Source: Spelaeicoccus albus
GTDB taxonomy: Bacteria > Actinomycetota > Actinomycetes > Actinomycetales > Brevibacteriaceae
Length of the DNA stretch: 64,000 nucleotides
Direction: 5' to 3'
Assembly (NCBI RefSeq): GCF_013409065.1
Contig: NZ_JACBZP010000001.1
Coordinates: 2,232,001 to 2,296,000 of the forward strand
In this document: positions 42,532 through 51,400 of the stretch, piece by piece
Position numbering within the stretch: position 1 is the first letter of the stretch
Layout: each line of letters opens with the position of its first letter
Translations under genes and position numbers: made by a program
Notes under the pieces: generated by a model
What the model saw: the letters and a program-made list of their open reading frames with translations, nothing else
The model's database searches: none
Told to the model about the DNA's origin: nothing

Positions 42532-43566
42532 ATGGCCGCAAAGCCAGATCGGGCCAAAGCGTTGGAAACGGCGATGGGCCAGATCGACCGCCAGTACGGA
42601 AAGGGCGCCATCATGCGTCTGGGCGACGAGGTCCGCGCCCCTGTCGAGGTGATTCCGACCGGTGCCATCTCGCTCGACGTCGCGCTGGGTATCGGCGGGT
42701 TGCCGCGCGGCCGCGTCGTTGAGATCTACGGCCCCGAGTCGAGCGGTAAGACGACCGTCGCGCTGCACGCCGTGGCCAACGCGCAGGCCGCCGGCGGCAT
42801 CGCCGGATTCATCGACGCCGAGCACGCGCTCGACCCCGAATACGCCAAAGCCCTCGGTGTCGACACCGACGGCCTCTTGGTTTCACAGCCGGACACCGGC
42901 GAGCAGGCCCTGGAGATCGCCGATATGCTGATCCGCTCGGGCGCCCTCGACATCATCGTCATCGACTCGGTCGCGGCCCTCGTGCCGAAGGCTGAAATCG
43001 AAGGCGAGATGGGCGATTCGCACGTCGGCCTGCAGGCACGGCTGATGTCCCAGGCATTGCGCAAGATCACCGGCGCCCTGGCGACGTCGAAGACGACTGC
43101 GGTATTCATCAACCAGTTGCGTGAAAAGGTCGGCGTGTTCTTCGGATCGCCCGAGACCACCTCCGGCGGCAAGGCGCTCAAGTTCTACGCTTCGGTGCGC
43201 CTGGACGTCCGGCGGATCGAGACCTTGAAGGAGGGCACCGACGCCGTCGGCAACCGCACCCGGTGCAAGGTCGTCAAGAACAAGGTCGCCCCGCCGTTCA
43301 AACAAGCCGAGTTCGACATCATCTACGGACACGGAATTTCCCGTGAGGGCGGCCTGATCGACATGGGCGTGGAACACGGATTCGTCCGCAAATCGGGATC
43401 CTGGTTCACCTATGAGGGCGATCAGCTCGGTCAGGGCAAGGAGAACTCGCGTAGCTTCCTGCGCGACAACCCCGATCTGGCAAACGAATTGGAGAAGAAG
43501 ATCAAGGAAAAGCTCGGCATCGGCCCGCAACTCGATGCGCCGGCCGCCCCCGAGGTCGACTTCTAG
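42532..43566 (+). CDS. recA: Recombinase RecA
   Basis: RecA forms filaments on single-stranded DNA, drives homologous recombination and triggers LexA self-cleavage. The 344-residue protein has Walker A GPESSGKT (67-74), the Walker B segment [13 protein letters not shown], loop L1 [23 protein letters not shown], loop L2 with [22 protein letters not shown], and the C-terminal domain. No intein is present. ATG 42532 is chosen over ATG 42508 because AAGGAG lies six bases before it. Expression is SOS-controlled through the LexA box at 42346, and recX follows after four bases. Confidence 0.98.
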   Translation: MAAKPDRAKALETAMGQIDRQYGKGAIMRLGDEVRAPVEVIPTGAISLDVALGIGGLPRGRVVEIYGPESSGKTTVALHAVANAQAAGGIAGFIDAEHALDPEYAKALGVDTDGLLVSQPDTGEQALEIADMLIRSGALDIIVIDSVAALVPKAEIEGEMGDSHVGLQARLMSQALRKITGALATSKTTAVFINQLREKVGVFFGSPETTSGGKALKFYASVRLDVRRIETLKEGTDAVGNRTRCKVVKNKVAPPFKQAEFDIIYGHGISREGGLIDMGVEHGFVRKSGSWFTYEGDQLGQGKENSRSFLRDNPDLANELEKKIKEKLGIGPQLDAPAAPEVDF

Positions 43567-43570
43567 CTCC

Positions 43571-44122
43571 ATGCTCGGTGCGAAGGACGGCAACGGCGCG
43601 GGCGACGATCTCCCGGACCGGGCGGCCGCGGACGGCGTGTCCGTTGAGGAGTACACCCGGTCGAAGAACTATGTGTACCGCTTATTGGCGATGCGCGACT
43701 ATGCCCGGGCAGAGGTGGCGGCCAAGCTCGCCGCTCGCGACGTGCCGCCCGAGCTGGCCCGGGATCTGCTCGACAAGTTCGAAGCAGCCGGATTGATCGA
43801 TGACGCCCGGTTCGCCGAATCGTTCGTGCGTGCCAAACGGTCCGGTCGGGGGTTGGCCGGCAAGGCCTTGGCGCACGAACTTGGCGCCAAGGGGGTGTCG
43901 GCCGACATCATTGAATCGGCCGTCGCTCAAATCGACCCGGCCGACGAAGAGCAAACCGCCCGCGAACTTGTGGAACGCAAGGCGCGTTCGAGCAGCGGCG
44001 TGGACCGGCAAAAGCGCATTCGCCGGCTGGTCGGCATGCTCGGTCGAAAAGGCTACTCGCCGGCTCTGTCGTTTCGCGTCGTCAAATCGGTGCTGGACGG
44101 CGAGCAGCCCGGCGCCGAGTAG
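43571..44122 (+). CDS. recX: Regulatory protein RecX
   Basis: RecX binds RecA filaments and limits their extension, balancing recA induction from the same transcript. The 183-residue protein begins with a 25-residue polar tail, then helical repeats: YTRSKNYVYRLLAMRDYARAEVAAKLAARDVPPELARDLLDKFEAAGLIDDARFAESFVRAKRSGRGLAGKALAHELGAKGVSADII and two further RecX modules ending RRLVGMLGRKGYSPALSFRVVKSVL. All three tandem three-helix repeats are present. ATG 43571 lies four bases after the recA stop. Its stop codon sits inside a tandem 15-base repeat. Confidence 0.93.
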   Translation: MLGAKDGNGAGDDLPDRAAADGVSVEEYTRSKNYVYRLLAMRDYARAEVAAKLAARDVPPELARDLLDKFEAAGLIDDARFAESFVRAKRSGRGLAGKALAHELGAKGVSADIIESAVAQIDPADEEQTARELVERKARSSSGVDRQKRIRRLVGMLGRKGYSPALSFRVVKSVLDGEQPGAE

Positions 44123-44142
44123 CCCGGCGCCGAGTAGCCCGG
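44106..44142. repeat. Tandem 15-base repeat across the recX stop codon
   Basis: AGCCCGGCGCCGAGT occurs at 44106-44120 and again at 44121-44135, followed by a partial third copy from 44136. The recX stop TAG (44120-44122) straddles the first junction. This looks like a replication-slippage duplication. Confidence 0.75.
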
Positions 44143-44212
44143 GGCCGGGGCACGGGCTGCCGGGTTGCCGACTCGCGCCGGGGGAGGGCCGGGTCGTATT
44201 CTGGATGACGAT

Positions 44213-45715
44213 ATGACTTTGACAACTCCCGTGGCGTATTCGGCCGAGAACGCCCAGCGCAGCTATGAAGTGCGGACGTTCGGCTGCCAAATGAACGTGC
44301 ACGATTCCGAACGCCTGTCCGGCCTGCTCGACGCGGCGGGATATCGACGCAGCACCGAAGGACAAGCCGACGTCGTCGTGTTCAACACGTGCGCCGTGCG
44401 CGAGAACGCCGACAACAAGCTCTATGGAAACCTGGGTCGATTGGCCGAGGTCAAGCGCGAGCATCCCGGCTTACAGATCGCCGTGGGCGGTTGCCTGGCG
44501 CAAAAGGATCGCGACACCATCGTGAAGAAGGCGCCGTGGGTCGACGTCGTGTTCGGCACCCACAACATCGGTTCGCTGCCGACCCTGCTCGAACGTGCTC
44601 GGCACAATGACGAGGCACAGGTCGAAATCCTCGAATCGCTCGAGACTTTCCCGTCGACGCTTCCGACCCGCCGGGAATCGGCATATGCGGGCTGGGTCTC
44701 GATCTCGGTCGGCTGCAACAACACGTGCACGTTCTGCATCGTCCCGTCATTGCGCGGCAAGGAACGCGATAGGCGCCCCGGCGATATTTTGGCCGAGGTC
44801 GAAGCTCTGGTGGCCGATGGCGCCATCGAAGTGACGCTGCTCGGGCAGAACGTGAACTCGTACGGGTCCGAGTTTCGCGACAAGGGCGCTTTTGCCAAGC
44901 TGCTGCGGGCGGTCGGCAACGTGCCGGGCATTGAGCGGGTGCGGTTCACGAGCCCGCATCCGGCCGCTTTCACCGATGACGTGATCGACGCGATGGCCGA
45001 GACGCCGACCGTCATGCCGCAACTCCACATGCCGCTGCAGTCCGGATCGGACTCCGTGCTGAAGTCCATGCGCCGTTCGTACCGGTCGAAGAAGTTCCTG
45101 GGCATTCTCGACCGGGTGCGAGAACAGATTCCGCATGCGTCGATCACCACGGACATCATCGTCGGATTTCCCGGTGAGACCGAAGCGGACTTCAACGACA
45201 CACTTGACGTCGTACGTGCTTCCCGATTCACCTCGGCATTCACCTTTCAGTACTCCAAGCGTCCGGGCACCCCTGCCGCCGAGATGGACGGACAAGTGCC
45301 GAAAGAGATCGTGCAAGAGCGCTACGAACGGCTCGTGGCGCTGCAGGACGCAGTGGCGTGGGAAGAAAACACGAAACAGGTCGGTACGACCGTGCAAGTG
45401 CTCGTCGCAGAGGGCGAAGGGCGCAAGGACGGGCAGACCCACAGGCTGTCCGGCCGCGCCGAGGACAACCGGCTGGTGCACTTCACGGTGCCCGCCGGCA
45501 TGGAGACGCCCCGTCCCGGCGACATGGTCACTGCCGTCGTCACCGAAGCGAAGCCGTACTATTTGTTCGCCGACGACCCGAACGCAACACTCCGCCGTAC
45601 CCGCGCCGGGACGGCCTGGGAGGCCCGACAGGCCGATTCCTGCGGCGCCCCGAATGCCCCGGGGGAGAAGAAGCCCGTCAGCTTGGGGATGCCGACCCTG
45701 CCGGTGCGCCGGTGA
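44213..45715 (+). CDS. miaB: tRNA-2-methylthio-N6-dimethylallyladenosine synthase
   Basis: MiaB is a radical-SAM enzyme that adds a methylthio group to i6A37 of tRNA; it acts after MiaA, encoded about 3 kb downstream. From ATG 44213 the product is 500 residues. The auxiliary [4Fe-4S] cysteines are C25 (TFGCQMN), C60 (NTCAVRE) and C94 (GGCLAQ); the radical-SAM motif is C168-x3-C172-x2-C175 ([16 protein letters not shown]); a TRAM domain ([28 protein letters not shown]) follows. The C-terminal about 50 residues are an extra tail. An upstream in-frame start at 44165 would add 16 residues without support. The stop overlaps the next GTG. Confidence 0.95.
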   Translation: MTLTTPVAYSAENAQRSYEVRTFGCQMNVHDSERLSGLLDAAGYRRSTEGQADVVVFNTCAVRENADNKLYGNLGRLAEVKREHPGLQIAVGGCLAQKDRDTIVKKAPWVDVVFGTHNIGSLPTLLERARHNDEAQVEILESLETFPSTLPTRRESAYAGWVSISVGCNNTCTFCIVPSLRGKERDRRPGDILAEVEALVADGAIEVTLLGQNVNSYGSEFRDKGAFAKLLRAVGNVPGIERVRFTSPHPAAFTDDVIDAMAETPTVMPQLHMPLQSGSDSVLKSMRRSYRSKKFLGILDRVREQIPHASITTDIIVGFPGETEADFNDTLDVVRASRFTSAFTFQYSKRPGTPAAEMDGQVPKEIVQERYERLVALQDAVAWEENTKQVGTTVQVLVAEGEGRKDGQTHRLSGRAEDNRLVHFTVPAGMETPRPGDMVTAVVTEAKPYYLFADDPNATLRRTRAGTAWEARQADSCGAPNAPGEKKPVSLGMPTLPVRR

Positions 45716-46476
45716 GCCCACCGGGCGCCGTCCTCTTTTGGCCGGGCGCGCCGGTATTGGTGGACGGCGTCAATCCTCGGGATGACGCAGTCGGCGCAGC
45801 ATTGCGCGAGGCCTGCGCCGCCACGCTGACCGGCCTGGCCGCGGCGTCCGTCGTCCTGGTGGGCGAGGGCGACGCGACACGTGTCCACGATGACGATTCC
45901 TGGGGCACCCTGGCGGGATTCGGTGTCGACAAGCGAATCGGACTGGTCGGCGGCCGGCTGATCGTGCCGGGCCCGGAAAGCGAGGACAACCCGGTCCTCC
46001 CGGCATCGCTGACGGCGGGTCTGCTCTTGCTGCACGGCACCGGCGTCCACGCCGACGTCGTCCGGGCCGTCGAGATCGGGCCCGAAGGCGGCGGCGAGGC
46101 TGCCCTGGCCGGCGCGATCGACGCGTGCACGGACGAGGATCGCACAGTCGTGCTCATTGCCGTCGGTGAAGGAAGTGCCAGGTCGACCAGATCGTCGCCC
46201 GGCCCGTTCGCTGCCGAGGCAGCTGCCGCCGACGCGCGCATTCTTGTCGCCATCGAACGCGCCGATCCGGCGGCGTTGGCCGTCGAAGCGGCAGCAGCCG
46301 ACAGCCTGCAGATCTCCGGCGCGGACGTCTGGTCCGCGGTGTGCAGTATCCTCGGGGACGAGGAAGTCCACGCAGCCTCGCCGGCGGTTCATGAGCGCCC
46401 GTTCGGGGTCGAATACTTCGTCGGCCGTTGGTCGGTGGACGCACCGACCGACAACAGCCATGAAGGAGACAAATGA
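45712..46476 (+). CDS. Conserved protein of the miaB-miaA interval, extradiol dioxygenase-like
   Basis: A 254-residue protein that starts GTG 45712, overlapping the miaB stop by four bases. It reads [72 protein letters not shown]. Actinobacteria usually carry a gene here described as class III extradiol dioxygenase subunit-like (the mycobacterial member lies in the same interval). The fold resemblance is weak by eye and the metal-binding histidines of true dioxygenases are not obvious, so enzymatic activity is doubtful. The tight coupling with miaB and gntK shows it is expressed. Confidence 0.7.
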   Translation: MSPPGAVLFWPGAPVLVDGVNPRDDAVGAALREACAATLTGLAAASVVLVGEGDATRVHDDDSWGTLAGFGVDKRIGLVGGRLIVPGPESEDNPVLPASLTAGLLLLHGTGVHADVVRAVEIGPEGGGEAALAGAIDACTDEDRTVVLIAVGEGSARSTRSSPGPFAAEAAAADARILVAIERADPAALAVEAAAADSLQISGADVWSAVCSILGDEEVHAASPAVHERPFGVEYFVGRWSVDAPTDNSHEGDK

Positions 46477-47012
46477 CGGCGAACGCTCAGACGGCACCGA
46501 CTGTATTGGTGATCATGGGAGTGTCCGGCTGCGGGAAATCGACAGTTGCGTCCGGCCTGGCGTCAAGGCTTGGATGGGAGTTCGCCGAGGGCGACGATTT
46601 CCATCCCCGGGCGAACGTGGACAAGATGCACGATGGCCATCCGCTGACCGATGAGGACCGGTGGCCGTGGCTGAGACGAATCGCCGACTGGATCGCCGGC
46701 ACCAAGAGCGACAGCGCGCCGGGGATCGTGACCTGCTCGGCGTTGAAACGCAGCTATCGCGACGTCCTGCGGGCGCCCGGTGTCGTGTTCGTGCATTTGA
46801 CCGCGTCGAAGGAGCTCTTGGAGGAGAGGCTGTCGGCCCGGAAAGGACATTTCATGCCTGCGGATCTGCTGCAATCGCAACTGGACACGCTCGAGCCGCT
46901 CGGCCCGGACGAAAGAGGAATAGTCGTCGATGTGGCGGCGAAGCCGGACGAAATAGTGGATTCGATCCTGACCGATTTGTCGCTTGCCTACTCCGAATCG
47001 CCGCGCGACTGA
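46473..47012 (+). CDS. gntK: Gluconokinase
   Basis: GntK phosphorylates gluconate to 6-phosphogluconate, feeding the pentose phosphate pathway. The 179-residue protein has the P-loop VLVIMGVSGCGKSTV (Walker A 16-23), EGDDFHPRANVDKMHDGHPLTDEDRWPWLRRIADWI, the substrate region VTCSALKRSYRDVLR, and lid residues ERLSARKGHFMPADLLQSQLDTLEPL, all family signatures. Length is typical. The ATG overlaps the upstream stop by four bases (ATGA), placing it unexpectedly in the miaB transcript. Its end overlaps a convergent small gene by 25 bases. Confidence 0.93.
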   Translation: MTANAQTAPTVLVIMGVSGCGKSTVASGLASRLGWEFAEGDDFHPRANVDKMHDGHPLTDEDRWPWLRRIADWIAGTKSDSAPGIVTCSALKRSYRDVLRAPGVVFVHLTASKELLEERLSARKGHFMPADLLQSQLDTLEPLGPDERGIVVDVAAKPDEIVDSILTDLSLAYSESPRD

Positions 47013-47185
47013 CGGTACTCCCGGGCGCGGGATTTGGCTTCGTCGATTCCCTTGTCGATGCGTTTTTCGGCTCGTTCGGCAAACTCTTCGCCGGCATCGC
47101 GCAGTTTTCCGCCGACCTCTTCGAGATTGTCCCTGCCGGCTTCGGCAAGATCGGCGGCCTTCTTCTTCAACTCATCGAAATTCAT
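46988..47185 (-). CDS. Small charged helical protein
   Basis: A 65-residue, highly charged, all-helical protein: NFDELKKKAADLAEAGRDNLEEVGGKLRDAGEEFAERAEKRIDKGIDEAKSRAREYRQSRGDSE. The amphipathic KKKAADLAEAGRDN repeats resemble small actinobacterial antitoxin-like (MT0933-type) or CsbD-like stress proteins, but I cannot assign it and no toxin gene is adjacent. ATG at 47185 follows AAAGGC six bases away. It is the only minus-strand gene in this stretch; its 3' end overlaps the end of gntK by 25 bases, tail to tail. Confidence 0.7.
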   Translation of the reverse strand: MNFDELKKKAADLAEAGRDNLEEVGGKLRDAGEEFAERAEKRIDKGIDEAKSRAREYRQSRGDSE

Positions 47186-47322
47186 GACTGTGCCTTTCGT
47201 GCCCGGGTCGGTGTCCGGTGGACCCCTGCGAGTTCGTGAATCCCCATCATGGCACGGGGGAAGGGACGACCGGAAGGAAACGACGTCCGGGTCGAGCCGG
47301 CCGATCTGAAAGACTGGTGGGC

Positions 47323-48243
47323 GTGTCAAAGACTTCTCTCCCCGGCCCCGTCATCACCGTGGTCGGGCCGACGGCCACCGGCAAAAGCGATCTGGCGGTG
47401 GCGTTAGCCAAACGCCTGGGCGCCGAAATCATCAACGCCGACGCTATGCAGCTCTACAAGGGCATGGACATCGGCACGGCGAAGCTTCCCCGGTCCGAAC
47501 GCGGCGGCGTCCCGCATCATCTGCTCGACGTCCTGGACATCCGGCAGAACGCGAGCGTGCAGCGGTACCAGACGGAGGCTCGAGCAGTGATCACGGAACT
47601 CGCCGCGGCCGGACGCCGTGCCGTCCTGGTGGGCGGCTCGGGTCTCTATGTGCGCGCGGCCGTCGACAAACTCGACTTCCCGCCGCGGGATGACGCAGTG
47701 CGCGCCGCACTTGAACGGCGAGCCCGGTGCGACGGCCCGCAATGCCTGTTTGCGGAGTTGGCGGTCGCCGACCCCGCCGCCGCGGCAAAGATCGACCCGG
47801 CGAACGTGCGCCGAGTCGTCCGCGCTCTCGAAGTGATAGAGCTGACCGGCAAGCCGTTCAGCGCCACCCTGCCGGACTACACCTACGAAGTGCCGGCCGT
47901 GCAAATCGGCCTCGGGCTGGACCGGCAGGTTCTCGGGGACCGCATCGCCGCCCGGGTCGACCGGATGTGGCGCAACGGTCTCGTCGATGAGGTACGCTCG
48001 CTCGAATCGCGCGGACTCCGGGAAGGCGGCACCGCACGCCGCGCGCTCGGATACGCTCAAGTGCTCGATCATCTTGCCGGCCACTGCACCGAGCGTGAAG
48101 CATTCGACGGAACGGTGGCCGGCACCAGGCGATACGTGAGACGACAAGAGACGTGGTTCCGGCGCGACAAGCGCATCAACTGGCTCGATGCCGGGCAGGG
48201 GAGCGGCGAGCTGCTGGACAAAGCGCTTAGGCTGGCAGAGTGA
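47323..48243 (+). CDS. miaA: tRNA dimethylallyltransferase
   Basis: MiaA transfers dimethylallyl from DMAPP to A37 of tRNAs reading UNN codons, giving i6A, the substrate of MiaB. The 306-residue protein has the P-loop VVGPTATGKSDLAVALAKRLGAEIINADAMQLYKGMDIGTAKL, HHLLDVLDI, VGGSGLYVRAAVDKL, ARRALGYAQVLDHL and the tRNA-binding TRRYVRRQETWFRRDKRINWLDA. The start is GTG 47323 (MSKTSLPGPVITVVGP); GTG 47317 is two codons earlier. Upstream in-frame codons run opposite the small helical gene and are unlikely to be translated. The stop overlaps the dapF GTG. Confidence 0.95.
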   Translation: MSKTSLPGPVITVVGPTATGKSDLAVALAKRLGAEIINADAMQLYKGMDIGTAKLPRSERGGVPHHLLDVLDIRQNASVQRYQTEARAVITELAAAGRRAVLVGGSGLYVRAAVDKLDFPPRDDAVRAALERRARCDGPQCLFAELAVADPAAAAKIDPANVRRVVRALEVIELTGKPFSATLPDYTYEVPAVQIGLGLDRQVLGDRIAARVDRMWRNGLVDEVRSLESRGLREGGTARRALGYAQVLDHLAGHCTEREAFDGTVAGTRRYVRRQETWFRRDKRINWLDAGQGSGELLDKALRLAE

Positions 48244-49142
48244 GCAATACGTCCATTCATTTCACCAAGGGGCACGGCACCGGGAACGACTTCGTCCTGA
48301 TCGACGATGCCGAGGCCGCGCTCGACATCACGCCGGGCTACGTGCAGTGGCTCGCTGACCGGCACTTGGGGATCGGCGGCGACGGCATCATCCGCATCGT
48401 GCGCTCGCGTGCTCTTGACGATCCGGCCGCTGCGCGGGCAGCCGCGGACGGCGCCGAATGGTTCATGGACTATTCGAACGCCGACGGCTCCGTTGCCGAG
48501 ATGTGCGGCAACGGCGTGCGCGTGTTCGCCCATTATCTCTACGCTCACGGCCTTGCGACGACCGAGACCCTGCGCGTGGGCACCCGCGACGGCGTGAAGA
48601 TCGTTCGCCGCGTCGACATCGCCTATCCCGGGGACGACGCCGACTGGTTCTCGGTCGACATGGGCACCTGGACGATTTCCGACGAGGCCGGACGGCATGA
48701 CGGCACCGATTCGCTGGTGCGGGTCTCCGGGCTGGAAGTGCCACGGCCGGCTCTGACAGTCGACATGGGCAATCCGCACGCCGTCGTGGCGCTTGCCGAG
48801 CTATCCGAGTTGTCCGAATTGGACCTCTACCACGCGCCGTCCGTCGATCCGGTTCCGTCCGACGGAATCAACGTCGAATTCATAGTTCCCGGCCAGCTCG
48901 ACGAGGAACACGGCAGCGTGACGATGCGCGTGCACGAGCGCGGCGTCGGCGAGACCCAGTCATGCGGAACCGGGGCGTGTGCGGCTGCGCTTGCCGCCCG
49001 GTTGTGGGCCGGTTCCGGCGCGCCGGATGTGTGGCGGGTCGACGTGCCGGGCGGAACGCTGCAGGTGCGAGTTGACGGCGAACGCGTCCACTTGGCAGGC
49101 CCCGCCGAACTGGTGGCCGACGGCACTGTCGCGTTCCGCTGA
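48240..49142 (+). CDS. dapF: Diaminopimelate epimerase
   Basis: DapF converts LL- to meso-diaminopimelate, the form used in peptidoglycan and as lysine precursor. The 300-residue, cofactor-free racemase has both catalytic cysteines: Cys89 in VAEMCGNGVRVFAHYL and Cys242 in TQSCGTGACAAALAARL, plus HFTKGHGTGNDFVLIDD at the N-terminus and VDMGNPHAVV. GTG 48240 overlaps the miaA stop (GTGA). With dapB and dapA in the same window, three lysine-pathway genes are within 17 kb but in separate transcripts. Its stop is followed by direct repeats and a perfect palindrome. Confidence 0.95.
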   Translation: MSNTSIHFTKGHGTGNDFVLIDDAEAALDITPGYVQWLADRHLGIGGDGIIRIVRSRALDDPAAARAAADGAEWFMDYSNADGSVAEMCGNGVRVFAHYLYAHGLATTETLRVGTRDGVKIVRRVDIAYPGDDADWFSVDMGTWTISDEAGRHDGTDSLVRVSGLEVPRPALTVDMGNPHAVVALAELSELSELDLYHAPSVDPVPSDGINVEFIVPGQLDEEHGSVTMRVHERGVGETQSCGTGACAAALAARLWAGSGAPDVWRVDVPGGTLQVRVDGERVHLAGPAELVADGTVAFR

Positions 49143-49158
49143 GCCTGCCCCCTCTCGC

Positions 49159-49178
49159 CGAGTGGTGGCGAATGGCTG
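49159..49178. repeat. Extra direct copy of the palindrome arm
   Basis: The 20 bases CGAGTGGTGGCGAATGGCTG at 49159-49178 are repeated exactly at 49190-49209, where they form the left arm of the palindrome at 49190-49246. Together they make two direct copies and one inverted copy in 88 bases. Confidence 0.9.
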
Positions 49179-49189
49179 CCCCCTCCCAT

Positions 49190-49246
49190 CGAGTGGTGGC
49201 GAATGGCTGCGAAATCTGCGATTTCGCAGCCATTCGCCACCACTCG
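49190..49246. terminator. Perfect 27-pair palindrome between convergent genes
   Basis: Arms 49190-49216 and 49220-49246 are perfect reverse complements with only TGC between them. The palindrome lies between dapF and the convergent methyltransferase gene, so a shared bidirectional terminator is the simplest role. There is no T-tract; the mixed (not purely GC) sequence and the duplicated arm are unusual. Confidence 0.75.
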
Positions 49247-49266
49247 GCGCAGAGGAGTGCGGACGC

Positions 49267-49875
49267 TCAACCGTTCCGAGTTGCCCTGATGACGCGGAAC
49301 CCCTTGGCGATCGTGACCTTGTCAACGGCGAACTCGCCGGGGAGCGAATCGGCAAGCCAGCGCTGCAGCGATTCGGCGCCGAGTTTTTTGGCCACGACGA
49401 GCCAGGCACTGCCCCCGAGGGTCAACCGCGGCAACCACGTGAGCAGCAGCTCATGCAGTTGGGCCTTGCCGATACGAATCGGCGGATTCGACCAGATCAG
49501 GTCGAACGTGAGCTCCGGCGGAATCTCTTCGGGCACGCCGGCGTTGACATTGACGGAGAGTGATGCCGCATTATCGACAGTGAGTTGCACGGCGCGGGTG
49601 TTGACGTCGACGGCCCAGATCGTGGCCGTCGGTTCGAGGAGAGCGGCGCTGAGCGCGATCGGCCCCCATCCGCAACCGATATCGGCAAGCGTGGCTCCGG
49701 GCGGCGGCGCCGGCACCGTGTCGAGCAGTACCCGGGTACCGGTATCGACGTGGTCGGGGCTGAAAGTTCCGTTGGCCGTGCACACCTCCACTGTGCGCCC
49801 GCCCAAAACCGTGGAGATCGTGCGACGACGCTCCCGACCTGCCGGTTCGGCGGAAAAATAATGGTCGGTACCCAT
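49267..49875 (-). CDS. RsmC-like class I SAM methyltransferase
   Basis: A 202-residue methyltransferase. Seen: TDHYFSAEPAGRERRRTISTVLGGRTVEVCTANGTFSPDHVDTGTRVLLDTVP, SAM motif I LADIGCGWGPIALSAALLEP, and the target motif DLIWSNPPIRIG, which corresponds to the NPPF/Y of guanine-N2 methyltransferases. It resembles the C-terminal catalytic half of RsmC (16S rRNA m2G1207) and lacks the N-terminal pseudo-domain, as do most Gram-positive homologues. The ATG at 49875 begins the usual MGTDHYFS. Its substrate is probably rRNA but not proven. It is divergent from hflX across 78 bases. Confidence 0.85.
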   Translation of the reverse strand: MGTDHYFSAEPAGRERRRTISTVLGGRTVEVCTANGTFSPDHVDTGTRVLLDTVPAPPPGATLADIGCGWGPIALSAALLEPTATIWAVDVNTRAVQLTVDNAASLSVNVNAGVPEEIPPELTFDLIWSNPPIRIGKAQLHELLLTWLPRLTLGGSAWLVVAKKLGAESLQRWLADSLPGEFAVDKVTIAKGFRVIRATRNG

Positions 49876-49953
49876 GAGTGACAGCTTAACGGGCGAGCCC
49901 CCGACCGAAATTCGTTGGCACCAGTGCCATCGGGATGGGATCCTGGAACCAAT

Positions 49954-51390
49954 ATGACTGATGATGTGATAAGCCGAATCCTTTCGCACGCCGGCACCGC
50001 CGTCGGCGACCGCGAATACGGTGCCGCCGGGCAGCAGGACGTTGCCGACCGACACGCCCTTCGCCGCGTCGAGGGGTTGTCCACCGAACTCGAAGACGTC
50101 ACGGAGGTCGAATACCGGCAACTGCGGCTCGAGCGTGTTGTGCTGGCCGGCATCTGGCTTGGCGGAAGCACCGCCGAAGCCGAAAACTCGCTACGCGAAC
50201 TGGCGGCGCTTGCCGAGACCGCCGGATCGATCGTATGCGGCGGCGTCCTGCAAAAACGGATGAAGCCGGACCCCAGTACGTACCTAGGCTCGGGCAAGGC
50301 AGCCGAACTTGCCGAGATCGTCCGCGATGCCGGAGCCGACACAGTGGTCTGCGACGTCGAGCTCGCCCCGTCCCAACGCCGTGCCCTCGAAGACATCGTC
50401 AAGGTCAAGGTGATCGACAGGACGGCGCTCATTCTCGACATCTTTGCCCAGCACGCCAAATCCCGCGAGGGCAAGGCGCAGGTCGAATTGGCGCAGTTGG
50501 ACTATCTCCTTCCGCGGCTGCGTGGTTGGGGCGAGTCGATGTCTCGGCAAGCAGGCGGCCGAGTCGCCGGGGGCGCCGGCATCGGCTCGCGCGGACCGGG
50601 CGAGACGAAAATCGAACTCGACAGACGCCGCATCCGCACCCGGATGGCCAAACTGCGTCGACAGATCGACGCCATGAAGCCGGCGCGCGACACGAAACGC
50701 TCCACCCGGCGGCGCGGCGCCATCCCGTCCGTCGCCATTGCCGGTTACACCAACGCCGGCAAGTCGTCGCTGCTGAACAGGCTGACCTCGGCCGGTGTGC
50801 TCGTCGAAAACGCACTGTTCGCCACCTTGGATCCGACGGTCCGCGGAGCGCGCACCGAGGACGGCCGCCAGTACACGCTGACCGACACCGTCGGCTTCGT
50901 GAGATTCCTTCCGCACCAACTCGTCGAAGCGTTCCGTTCGACGCTCGAAGAGGTCGGCGGCGCAGACGTTCTCGTGCACGTCGTCGACGGCTCGCATCCC
51001 GAACCCGAGGGGCAGATTTCGGCGGTGCGCGAAGTACTGTCCGATGTCGAGCACGCATCCGAGATTCCCGAGATCGTCGTGTTCAACAAGTCGGACATCG
51101 CCGATCCGGTCGCTCTCGAAAGGGCGCGACTGCGGGAAAAAGGTTCGATAGCGGTGTCGGCGCGAACCGGCGAGGGCATGGCCGAATTGCGGGCGCGGAT
51201 CGAAGAATTGCTACCGCGCCCGGACGTGGACGTCAACGTGCTGTTGCCGTATTCGCGCGGGGATCTGCTTTCTCGTATTCATGACCGCGGTACGGTACGC
51301 GAGCTGGAACATACTGCCGACGGTACCCGGGTGCACGCCATGGTCCGTGGTGATCTGGCGGCCGAACTCGAGCAGTTCGCCATCGACTAG
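49954..51390 (+). CDS. hflX: GTPase HflX
   Basis: HflX is a ribosome-associated GTPase that splits stalled or hibernating 70S ribosomes, for example after heat. The 478-residue protein has the HflX N-terminal domain (LRLERVVLAGIWLGGSTAEAENSLRELAALAETAG and GKAAELAEIVRDAGADTVVCDVELAPSQRRALE), the hinge helix with QLDYLLPRLRGWGESMSRQAGGRVAGGAGIGSRGPGETKIELDRRRIR, and the G domain with G1 GYTNAGKS (264-271), TDTVGFVRFLPHQLVEAFRSTLEE and NKSD. ATG 49954 gives the usual short N-terminus. The DinG-type helicase gene follows after 10 bases. Confidence 0.95.
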   Translation: MTDDVISRILSHAGTAVGDREYGAAGQQDVADRHALRRVEGLSTELEDVTEVEYRQLRLERVVLAGIWLGGSTAEAENSLRELAALAETAGSIVCGGVLQKRMKPDPSTYLGSGKAAELAEIVRDAGADTVVCDVELAPSQRRALEDIVKVKVIDRTALILDIFAQHAKSREGKAQVELAQLDYLLPRLRGWGESMSRQAGGRVAGGAGIGSRGPGETKIELDRRRIRTRMAKLRRQIDAMKPARDTKRSTRRRGAIPSVAIAGYTNAGKSSLLNRLTSAGVLVENALFATLDPTVRGARTEDGRQYTLTDTVGFVRFLPHQLVEAFRSTLEEVGGADVLVHVVDGSHPEPEGQISAVREVLSDVEHASEIPEIVVFNKSDIADPVALERARLREKGSIAVSARTGEGMAELRARIEELLPRPDVDVNVLLPYSRGDLLSRIHDRGTVRELEHTADGTRVHAMVRGDLAAELEQFAID

Positions 51391-51400
51391 AGTTGCCTAG

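Noticed and set aside
45358-45711. In-frame upstream extension of the gene at 45712
   Set aside because: It lies inside miaB in another frame and is Arg-rich noise; the GTGA overlap at 45712 is the natural start.
49159-49246. A CRISPR-like repeat array
   Set aside because: Only two direct copies with an 11-base gap and one inverted copy; no spacers and no cas genes in the window.
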